Part shown: piece after piece, positions 1 to 5,420 of the stretch | How the letters are laid out: each line of letters opens with the position of its first letter | Position numbering within the stretch: position 1 is the stretch's first letter | Assembly (NCBI GenBank): GCA_017387165.1 | Contig: JAFOFS010000059.1 | Span: forward strand, 1-6,791 | Length of the DNA: 6,791 bases | Source of the DNA: Clostridia bacterium | Lineage (GTDB): Bacteria; Bacillota; Clostridia; Oscillospirales; Acutalibacteraceae | Direction of reading: 5' to 3' | Translations under genes and position numbers: made by a program | Notes under the pieces: generated by a model | Told to the model about the DNA's origin: nothing | Seen by the model: only the letters and a program-made list of their open reading frames with translations | Databases searched by the model: none

Positions 1-114
1 AGATACATTATTACTTTTTATATCAATAATTTTATTATTTTCAACAATAAAATGACCATATAAATTTTTGTTCGCCGCAAGGCGATGGCAGGGACAAATT
101 GCTAAATCTCCTAA
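1..114. other. A+T-rich foreign or chimeric block interrupting the transporter gene
   Basis: The first 70 bases contain only 10 G/C, against a G+C-rich background elsewhere. The change coincides with the loss of TrkH-family similarity at about base 114. The block holds a perfect 8-bp inverted repeat (29-36 with 46-53, ATTTTATT/AATAAAAT) and a small hairpin TCGCC-GCAA-GGCGA (72-85). It begins AGAT and, near base 110, reads AAATCT, so very short inverted ends are possible but weak. No stop interrupts the transporter frame across it. It may be the edge of a small mobile repeat element, a recombination junction, or an assembly chimera at a contig end. The sequence alone does not decide between these. 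Confidence 0.55.
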
Positions 115-723
115 GCCGATACCGCCCAGCACGATGAGCGTCGCGGTGACGGCGTTGAGCAGCGGATGTGTGGCGTAACCGCACAGGCTGTCGGTGGCAA
201 AGATGTCGATGCCCGCGTTGCAAAATGCCGACACGGAATGAAACACCGCGATCCAAATGCCCTTGGCGCCGAAACGAGGAACAAACACCGGCAGGCAAAG
301 CAAGGCGCCGACACCCTCGATCGCGGCCGTGCCGATCAGCACCTTGCGGACGAAGCGGGTCAGACCGGATAACGAATTCAGATTAAACGCATCCTGAATG
401 AGCAGACGGTCGCTGAGACCGATGCGGCGGTGAAGCGCCATCATCAGACCGGCCATAACCGTGACCACTCCCAGACCGCCGATTTGGATCAGCAGCAGGA
501 TGACCACCTGACCGAAGACGCTCCAGGTCGAAACGGTCGGCAGGGTGACCAGACCGGTCACGCAGGTGGCGGTGGTGGCGGTGAACAGGGCATCCGCATA
601 GGAAACCGCCTGTCCGTCGGCGGCGCTGATGGGCAACCACAGCAGCAGACTGCCGATCGCGATTACCGCCAAAAATCCCAGCATAATGATATGAGAAGTG
701 GAAAGTGATACCCTCTTTTTCAT
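1..723 (-). CDS. ktrB: TrkH/KtrB-family potassium uptake protein, 3' end disrupted and cut by window edge
   Basis: Membrane K+-translocating subunit of a Trk/Ktr uptake system. Reading leftward from ATG at 723, the frame is open to the window edge (241 codons). The family is recognised from the first P-loop filter TATCVTGL (residues 51-58, filter Gly57), the helix stretch LLLIQIGGLG (about 76-85), and the second filter segment SVSAFCNAGID (163-173, Gly171). The protein starts directly with the first M1-P-M2 unit, with no extra N-terminal helices, which is more like KtrB than long TrkH proteins. Only two of the expected four filter repeats are present. After GGIGL (200-204) the sequence stops resembling the family, exactly where base composition changes, so residues 205-241 are probably not native. 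A GGGAG ribosome site lies inside the end of whiA, 7 bases before the ATG. The start is 4 bases after the whiA stop, so the genes are probably co-transcribed and coupled. A KtrA/TrkA partner is not visible. Family assignment is firm; intactness of the gene is doubtful. Confidence 0.87.
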   Translation of the reverse strand, partial: MKKRVSLSTSHIIMLGFLAVIAIGSLLLWLPISAADGQAVSYADALFTATTATCVTGLVTLPTVSTWSVFGQVVILLLIQIGGLGVVTVMAGLMMALHRRIGLSDRLLIQDAFNLNSLSGLTRFVRKVLIGTAAIEGVGALLCLPVFVPRFGAKGIWIAVFHSVSAFCNAGIDIFATDSLCGYATHPLLNAVTATLIVLGGIGLGDLAICPCHRLAANKNLYGHFIVENNKIIDIKSNNVS

Positions 724-727
724 AGCG

Positions 728-1612
728 TCACTCCCATTCTTCCGCAATGGCGCACAGCTTTTGCAGGCGATGGTTGACTCCCGACCGCGTCAGCGGCGGA
801 TCCAACAGCTCACCCAGCTCGCGGAGGGAAACGTCGGGGTTGTCCCAACGCACCTGCGCCAGTTCTCGCAGCGGCTCGGGCAGCATACCGAAGCCGCCGT
901 GCCGGCGAATCACGGTCAAGGCCCGACGATGCTGCTCACCTGCCGCCGCGACCTTGCTCCAGTTGGCCATATCGCAGTTGGCGGCGCGGTTGGAGCGGTT
1001 GCGGATATCCTTGACCATTTTGATCTGGATCAGCTCCAGCGCCGAGGCGCCGGCGCCCATCAGCGTCAGGCACTCCTCGATGACGTTGCTGTCCTTGAAA
1101 TAGACGACGCTGTGTCCCTTGCGCTTGATGCATTTGGCGTCGTACCCCAACTCCTCCCAAAGCGACAGCACGTCGCGGGAAAGCGGCAACGACGGGACGT
1201 TAAATTCGAGATGATAGTCGGTTTCGGGATTGCTGATCGCACCGCAGGCGAGGAACAGACCGCGGATATACTCTGCGGCGCAATCGTCGCAATGGAAGTT
1301 GCCGCGGTTTAACCGCACCGAAAGCTCGTCGGGGCTGTGTCCGAAATCCGCCAGCAGCTTTTTCCGACGGTTTTCGGGAACGGTGAGGATGTGAAACGCC
1401 CCTTTTTCGATCTCGACTTGTACCTCACACAGCTGTTCCAGTAAAGAGGAATAGACCTCGCTGATTTCGGAATGCTCGGTTTGCAACGCCATTTCCCGCA
1501 GCGAAAAACCGCGACCGCCCTGCAACATACCGTACAGCAGTGCCCGACGGCAGCACCGACGGCCCGGCAGAACTTCTGTCAGGCGTCGTTTTGTCGTAGC
1601 GGAAAAGGACAT
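728..1612 (-). CDS. whiA: WhiA, DNA-binding regulator with LAGLIDADG-like and HTH domains
   Basis: WhiA is a DNA-binding protein linked to cell division, chromosome segregation and, in actinomycetes, sporulation. The 294-residue product is slightly shorter than the usual ~310. The N-terminal part opens with MSFSATTKRRL and CCRRALLYG (20-28). The degenerate homing-endonuclease fold carries YIRGLFLACGAISNPE (115-130) and YHLEFNVPS (133-141), followed by SVVYFKDS (168-175). The C-terminal helix-turn-helix region contains DIRNRSNRAANCDMANWSK (202-220), LPEPLRELAQ (244-253), SLRELGELLDPPLTRSGVNHR (starting 262). The catalytic acidic pattern of true LAGLIDADG nucleases is not evident, as usual in this family. 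ATG at 1612 is chosen because GGGAGGA lies 7 bases upstream inside the end of murB; the murB stop is 3 bases away. It sits fourth in the leftward operon, directly after murB, without the common intervening rapZ and yvcK. Confidence 0.95.
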   Translation of the reverse strand: MSFSATTKRRLTEVLPGRRCCRRALLYGMLQGGRGFSLREMALQTEHSEISEVYSSLLEQLCEVQVEIEKGAFHILTVPENRRKKLLADFGHSPDELSVRLNRGNFHCDDCAAEYIRGLFLACGAISNPETDYHLEFNVPSLPLSRDVLSLWEELGYDAKCIKRKGHSVVYFKDSNVIEECLTLMGAGASALELIQIKMVKDIRNRSNRAANCDMANWSKVAAAGEQHRRALTVIRRHGGFGMLPEPLRELAQVRWDNPDVSLRELGELLDPPLTRSGVNHRLQKLCAIAEEWE

Positions 1613-1615
1613 CGT

Positions 1616-2536
1616 TTATTCCTCCCAAGATTTCCATTCTTCACCGATCAGCCGGACCTCCGGCTCCAGCAACACGCCGGTTTCGGTGAGTACCTTGCGG
1701 CGTACCTGTCGGGCCAGCTCCTGCACGTCGGCGCAGGTTGCTCCGCCGACGTTGATGACAAAGCCGGCGTGCTTGCGGCTGATCTCCGCGTTTCCGACGC
1801 GGAAACCCTTCAGTCCGCAGTTTTCAATCAACGCACCGGCAAAATGCCCCTCGGGACGCTTGAAAAAGCTGCCGGCGCTCGGGTATTCCAGCGGCTGCTT
1901 TTCCCGCCGTGCGGTCAGAAGCTCGGTCATACGGGCATCAATCGCCGCCGCGTCGCCCGGTTGCAGACGGAAGGTGGCGGATACGATCGGCTCGCCGCTT
2001 TCCATCATCGCGGTGTGACGGTAGCCGAGAGCCAGCTCGTTGGCCGGCAACTCCACTGCGCGGTCGCCGCGCAGGACGGTCACCGATTCCAGCACGTCCC
2101 CCATACAACCGCCGTAGGCGCCGGCGTTCATCAGTACGGCACCGCCGACGCTGCCGGGAATGCCGCACGCAAATTCCAGACCGGTCAAGCCCTGCACCTG
2201 CGCGAAACGGGACAAGGCAGGCAACGCCACACCGCCGAAGCAACGAATGCGCTCGCCGTCCAACCGCTCGGGCGCGCCGCCGCTTGCCAGCTTCAACACC
2301 ACGCCGCGGAAGCCGGCGTCGCTCACCAGCAGATTGGAGCCTTTTCCGATCCAAAAATGGGGGATGTTTTGGGAAACGAGAATGCCGTTGATGGCGGCGG
2401 CCGCCGCCACGTCCGGCAGGGTGATGACTTTATCGGCAGGACCGCCGATGCGGAAGCTGGTCAGCTCCGCCAGCGGCAGATCACGCTCCACACGGCAACC
2501 GTACGCGGCCGCCGTTCCAATCAATGCGTCGATCAT
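1616..2536 (-). CDS. murB: UDP-N-acetylenolpyruvoylglucosamine reductase (MurB)
   Basis: Cytoplasmic FAD enzyme that reduces UDP-GlcNAc-enolpyruvate to UDP-N-acetylmuramate with NADPH, the second committed step of peptidoglycan precursor synthesis. The 306-residue length is typical of Gram-positive MurB. The FAD domain shows TSFRIGGPAD (26-35), GKGSNLLVSD (64-73) and GLEFACGIPGSVGGAVLMNAG (from 119). The substrate domain has LGYRHTAM (170-177), PSAGSFFKRP (219-228), NAEISRKHAGFVIN (249-262) and LEPEVRLIG (290-298). By family alignment Ser223 would be the proton donor and Glu293 the second catalytic residue. The start at 2536 follows the upstream kinase stop by 3 bases; an AGGTG-like ribosome site lies within the end of that gene. 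Spacing implies translational coupling on both sides. Gene recognition is secure. Confidence 0.97.
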   Translation of the reverse strand: MIDALIGTAAAYGCRVERDLPLAELTSFRIGGPADKVITLPDVAAAAAINGILVSQNIPHFWIGKGSNLLVSDAGFRGVVLKLASGGAPERLDGERIRCFGGVALPALSRFAQVQGLTGLEFACGIPGSVGGAVLMNAGAYGGCMGDVLESVTVLRGDRAVELPANELALGYRHTAMMESGEPIVSATFRLQPGDAAAIDARMTELLTARREKQPLEYPSAGSFFKRPEGHFAGALIENCGLKGFRVGNAEISRKHAGFVINVGGATCADVQELARQVRRKVLTETGVLLEPEVRLIGEEWKSWEE

Positions 2537-2539
2537 CGC

Positions 2540-3487
2540 TTACACCTGATCCAGGAACGCCGCGCCGATGATACCGGCGTCATTGCCCAGCTCGCAGCGG
2601 CAGATAGTGGTCTGTTTTTCGGAGTATTTGCTGTAATGCTCACGCATCGCCTTCTCCATCAGCGGAGAGAGCAGACGCTCGCCCTCTTTGGAAATGGCGC
2701 CGCCGATGCAGAGGATCTCCGGCTGGAAGATGTTGATCATATTGACCACGCCGATGCCGACGTATTCGATATACTGATCGACCACCGCTTTGCCTGCCGC
2801 ATCGCCTGCGCGCATGGCATCCCACGCGGTGCGACCGTTGACCTGCGCGAGGGTGGGAGCGATCTTCCACATTTCGCTTTCGGGATGCGCCTCCATCGCC
2901 GCTTTGGTCTGACGGATGAGGGCGGTCACCGAGGCATACGCCTCCCAGCAGCCCTTACGACCGCAGTTGCAATCCACGCCGTTCGCGTCGATCACGGTGT
3001 GACCCAGCTCGCCGCCGGCGCTGTTGACGCCGCGGATCATCGCGCCGTTGGCGATGACGCCGCCGCCGACACCGGTGCCGAGGGTGATGCAGACACAATC
3101 CTTGGTGCCTTTCGCGGCGCCGGCCTTCCATTCGCCCAGCACCGCCGCGTTGGCGTCGTTTTCTGCCATTACGGGCTTGCCGAGCATACGCTCCAGTTCG
3201 GGCACCAGCGGCGTCTGCTTAAAGCCGAGGTTGCCGGCGTATTCGATCAGACGGGTCTGCTGGTTGACCGTTCCGGGGCAACCGCAGCCGACGAAGGACA
3301 CGTCATCCAGCGTCAGACCGGCGTTGGCAATCGCGTCGGTCGCCGCGCCGGCGACGTCCGCAATGATCTCGTCTACGGGACGGGGGAAACCGGTCGGACG
3401 GGCGGCGGTCGCGAGGATCTTGCCCTCCTCGGTCACCACGCCTGCTTTCAAAAACGTACCCCCGATATCAATACCGATTCTTACCAT
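2540..3487 (-). CDS. glcK: ROK-family glucokinase
   Basis: Predicted cytoplasmic sugar kinase, most likely ATP-dependent glucokinase making glucose 6-phosphate. The 315-residue length fits a ROK kinase without an N-terminal DNA-binding domain, so it is an enzyme rather than a NagC/XylR-type repressor. Visible motifs are the N-terminal phosphate-binding DIGGT (7-11), AENDANAA (108-115, catalytic Asp111), LGTGVGGG (136-143), and the ROK signature GELGHTVI (159-166) with the zinc ligands His163, Cys173, Cys175 and Cys180 in CNCGRKGCWEAYAS. A second nucleotide-binding stretch is CIGGAIS (260-266). The start at 3487 has AAGGTG about 8 bases upstream. It lies 21 bases after hprK, in the same operon, which suits a role in glucose metabolism under HprK-linked carbon control. 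Substrate choice among hexoses (glucose, mannose, N-acetylated sugars) cannot be settled from motifs; glucose is the most likely. Confidence 0.9.
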   Translation of the reverse strand: MVRIGIDIGGTFLKAGVVTEEGKILATAARPTGFPRPVDEIIADVAGAATDAIANAGLTLDDVSFVGCGCPGTVNQQTRLIEYAGNLGFKQTPLVPELERMLGKPVMAENDANAAVLGEWKAGAAKGTKDCVCITLGTGVGGGVIANGAMIRGVNSAGGELGHTVIDANGVDCNCGRKGCWEAYASVTALIRQTKAAMEAHPESEMWKIAPTLAQVNGRTAWDAMRAGDAAGKAVVDQYIEYVGIGVVNMINIFQPEILCIGGAISKEGERLLSPLMEKAMREHYSKYSEKQTTICRCELGNDAGIIGAAFLDQV

Positions 3488-3508
3488 AATTCATGCACCT
3501 TTCTTTAC

Positions 3509-4483
3509 TCAAAATGCGCCCCATTCGGGATGCGGAGTGGGACGCGGCGCTTCCTCCACGCCCGCGTTCATGCCCAGATTCTGCATCAGCTCCTGTGCGG
3601 CGTTGTATCCCATTTTCTTCTGGCGGTTGTTCATGGCCGCGACCTCCAGGATCATCGCGAGATTACGACCCGGCTTGACCGGAATGGTGATCTTCGGAAC
3701 CTGAATGCCCATAATATCGATGCTCTCGTTTTCCAGCCCCATACGGTCGTACACCGCTTCGGGGTTCCACGGCTCCATCTCCACCACAAGGTCGATCTTT
3801 TCGGTCATCTTGACGGCACCCATACCGAACAGCCGGCGGACGTTGACGATGCCGACGCCGCGCAGCTCGACGTAATAGCGGATGTTGTCGGGCGCCGAGC
3901 CGACCACCGACTTGGCGGACACGCGGCGGATTTCGACCGCATCGTCTGCGATCAGACGGTGACCGCGCTTGACCAGCTCGATGGCGCATTCGCTTTTGCC
4001 GATGCCGCTGTCGCCCACCAGCAGAATACCCTCACCGTACACCTCGACCAACACGCCGTGACGGGTGATGCGGGGCGCCAGCTGGACGTTCAGATAGGCG
4101 ATGACCGCCGCCATGCATTCCGAAGTGGACTCGGCGCAGGAAAAGAGGGCGACGCCGTTTTCCTCACACTGCCGCTGCAGCTCGGGGAAAATCTCCAAAC
4201 CGCGCGTCACGACGATGGCCGGCGGATGCAACCCACACAATTCGCGCAGGCGCGCCTCCCGTTCGTCGGGAATCATTTTTTCCAGAAACGCGTGTTCCAT
4301 TTTTCCCAGCATCTGAATACGGTCCGCATCGAAATACAGCGTGTAGCCGTTGAGCACCAGACCGGGACGGTTCACCTCTTTTGAGGTGAGGACGATCTCC
4401 TCCGCAGGGCGCGGAAGATGACAGACTGTCCAACCGAATTCCTTGATTACACGGTCCATTGCAATGGTAAACTGTTTGGCCAT
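3509..4483 (-). CDS. hprK: HPr kinase/phosphorylase
   Basis: Bifunctional cytoplasmic enzyme that phosphorylates and dephosphorylates HPr of the sugar phosphotransferase system on the regulatory serine, the trigger of CcpA-type carbon catabolite repression in Bacillota. The 324 residues comprise an N-terminal domain (1 to about 130) and a C-terminal kinase domain. The latter shows a conserved His142 in RHGVLVEVYGEG, Walker A GDSGIGKS (157-164), LIADDAVEI (177-185, acidic pair Asp180/Asp181), the HprK signature ELRGVGIVNVRRLFG (206-220), and the C-terminal loop TIPVKPGRNLA (266-276). The last ~15 residues are a proline-rich tail beyond the usual end. The start at 4483 is fixed by a perfect TAAGGAGG with 7-base spacing; another ATG 5 bases upstream is out of frame. 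First gene of the leftward operon, with its own promoter. Identification is secure. Confidence 0.97.
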   Translation of the reverse strand: MAKQFTIAMDRVIKEFGWTVCHLPRPAEEIVLTSKEVNRPGLVLNGYTLYFDADRIQMLGKMEHAFLEKMIPDEREARLRELCGLHPPAIVVTRGLEIFPELQRQCEENGVALFSCAESTSECMAAVIAYLNVQLAPRITRHGVLVEVYGEGILLVGDSGIGKSECAIELVKRGHRLIADDAVEIRRVSAKSVVGSAPDNIRYYVELRGVGIVNVRRLFGMGAVKMTEKIDLVVEMEPWNPEAVYDRMGLENESIDIMGIQVPKITIPVKPGRNLAMILEVAAMNNRQKKMGYNAAQELMQNLGMNAGVEEAPRPTPHPEWGAF

Positions 4484-4490
4484 GCCATCG

Positions 4491-4498
4491 CCTCCTTA
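4491..4498 (-). promoter_or_regulatory. Consensus ribosome binding site of hprK
   Basis: Reads TAAGGAGG on the minus strand, a perfect match to the anti-Shine-Dalgarno, 7 bases before the ATG at 4483. It excludes the nearby out-of-frame ATG. Confidence 0.88.
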
Positions 4499-4511
4499 CA
4501 TAGTTAAAATC

Positions 4512-4540
4512 ATTATACCACATTCTATACGTTCCTGCAA
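4512..4540 (-). promoter_or_regulatory. Sigma-A promoter for the hprK operon
   Basis: On the minus strand: -35 TTGCAG (4535-4540), exactly 17 bases, then -10 TATAAT (4512-4517) preceded by TGG, which gives an extended -10. Predicted start of transcription is near 4505, leaving a leader of roughly 20 bases before hprK. Only the sequence match is seen; activity is inferred. Confidence 0.85.
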
Positions 4541-4542
4541 TC

Positions 4543-4556
4543 CTTTTTTATTTTTT
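4543..4556. promoter_or_regulatory. A/T tract shared by the two divergent promoters (UP-element-like)
   Basis: An almost pure T/A run lies immediately upstream of both -35 boxes, as T-rich on the plus strand and A-rich on the minus strand. Such tracts can contact the RNA polymerase alpha subunit. Its position is seen; the function is inferred. Confidence 0.4.
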
Positions 4557-4568
4557 GAAACGGTTGAA
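4555..4568. promoter_or_regulatory. Candidate operator, TTNAANCGNTTNAA palindrome
   Basis: TTGAAACGGTTGAA is a pseudo-palindrome centred on CG (10 of 14 positions symmetric) and also a direct repeat of TTGAAAC. It overlaps the -35 box of the rightward promoter and lies between the two promoters. A central CG is typical of LacI/CcpA-family operators. However, the fit to a catabolite-responsive element has two mismatches at conserved positions, so the binding protein is unknown. Confidence 0.3.
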
Positions 4569-4592
4569 ACTTGTGTCGAACTGTGCTATAAT
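4564..4592 (+). promoter_or_regulatory. Sigma-A promoter for the membrane protein/nuclease operon
   Basis: -35 TTGAAA (4564-4569), a 17-base spacer, and -10 TATAAT (4587-4592). Predicted start of transcription is near 4599, giving a leader of about 27 bases. The downstream ATG at 4626 has a G-run (4614-4618) as ribosome site. The match is near consensus; activity is inferred. Confidence 0.85.
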
Positions 4593-4625
4593 AGCGACGA
4601 ATATGCTGCGAATGGGGGATTCGTG

Positions 4626-5420
4626 ATGCAACTTTGGACAGTCGGTCATATGCGCCAGCTGTTGCCGGCTCTGGCGATCATGCTGGTGGCGGCGGTGCTG
4701 CTGCGCCTGTGGCTCGGGAAAAAAGAACTTAAGTGTAGGATGATTCCGTTTCAGATCATCGCGGTGCTGATCGTCCTGCTGGAGATCGGCAAGCAGATCG
4801 TGTCGGCGTCGGACGGGAACTACGACCTGTACCACATCCCGTTGCACTTCTGCTCGTTGTTCATTTTTATGCTGCCTGCGATGGCGTTTTGGAACGGCAA
4901 GGGAGCGGAGAAGATCCGCGCCATCACGTCGGCGCTGTGCGCCTCGATGACCATCCTGATGCTCATTTATCCGAACCTCATCTTCAGCGACGGCAACATC
5001 CGCGAATTTTTCCACCACTACCTGGATATGCACACCGTCGCGTTCCATAACCTGGTGATGTTCGCGTTTATCCTGATCTTGGCGCTGCGGCTGCACCCCG
5101 TATCGGTGAAGGGTGAACTGAAAGCCGCCTTGTGGTTTACGGTCGGCTTCTGCGCGGTATCCTCGGTGATGGCGCAGCTGTTGAAGACCAACTACGCCAA
5201 CTACTATCAATGCAACATTCCGCCGCTGGAGGCGGTACGCCAAAGCCTGCAGGGCGTTCTCGGGTACGTCCCGACCCAAATTCTGTACATCCTCATCGTG
5301 TCGGCGCTGAACGTCGGCTTTGTATACGCTTCGTATTGGTTCTTCCGCTTGGTGCGGAGGTTGCTCCCCACAGAAAAAGGGGCAGATATTGGTAAAGAAG
5401 AAAAGGAGATCACGGTATGA
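4626..5420 (+). CDS. YwaF/TIGR02206-family (TMEM164-like) integral membrane protein
   Basis: A 264-residue, strongly hydrophobic protein with about seven predicted membrane segments (roughly 10-30, 42-59, 72-89, 99-120, 138-156, 167-185, 213-245) and a charged C-terminal tail. The segment YHIPLHFCSLFIFMLP (69-84), with His70, His74 and Cys76, matches what I recall of the bacterial YwaF/TP0381 family, which is related to eukaryotic TMEM164. A second His-rich patch, FHHYLDMHTVAFH (129-141), precedes helix five. Human TMEM164 has been reported as a lipid acyltransferase using a conserved cysteine; whether Cys76 is its equivalent here is inference. No bacterial function is established to my knowledge. 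ATG at 4626 is chosen over an in-frame ATG at 4443 because the promoter -10 at 4587-4592 lies downstream of the latter and a GGGGG ribosome site sits 7 bases before 4626. Its stop overlaps the next gene by ATGA. Confidence 0.8.
   Translation: MQLWTVGHMRQLLPALAIMLVAAVLLRLWLGKKELKCRMIPFQIIAVLIVLLEIGKQIVSASDGNYDLYHIPLHFCSLFIFMLPAMAFWNGKGAEKIRAITSALCASMTILMLIYPNLIFSDGNIREFFHHYLDMHTVAFHNLVMFAFILILALRLHPVSVKGELKAALWFTVGFCAVSSVMAQLLKTNYANYYQCNIPPLEAVRQSLQGVLGYVPTQILYILIVSALNVGFVYASYWFFRLVRRLLPTEKGADIGKEEKEITV
5403..5420 (+). promoter_or_regulatory. Ribosome site and ATGA stop-start overlap
   Basis: AAGGAGA (5403-5409) lies 7 bases before the ATG at 5417. The A of that ATG is the first base of ATGA, which also contains the TGA stop (5418-5420) of the preceding gene. 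This arrangement favours coupled translation of the two proteins. Confidence 0.8.

Noticed and set aside
728..1612. Homing endonuclease or intein from the LAGLIDADG-like fold
   Set aside because: The protein has the WhiA layout with a C-terminal helix-turn-helix region and sits in its usual murB-linked operon, so it is the domesticated regulator rather than a mobile nuclease.
1472..4384. A 970-codon open frame on the plus strand, antisense to whiA, murB, glucokinase and hprK
   Set aside because: It is a shadow of G+C-rich codon bias. The four minus-strand genes have unmistakable family motifs, and the antisense translation is rich in His, Gln, Arg and Ala without recognisable domains.
4555..4568. 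A true CcpA catabolite-responsive element
   Set aside because: The central CG and flanking A/T fit, but the conserved G at the second position and the C near the end do not match. It is kept only as an unassigned candidate operator.
4443..4625. An upstream in-frame start for the membrane protein, adding 61 residues
   Set aside because: The extension overlaps the start of hprK and covers both divergent promoters, including the -10 of its own promoter. ATG at 4626 has a suitable ribosome site, and the family begins near there.
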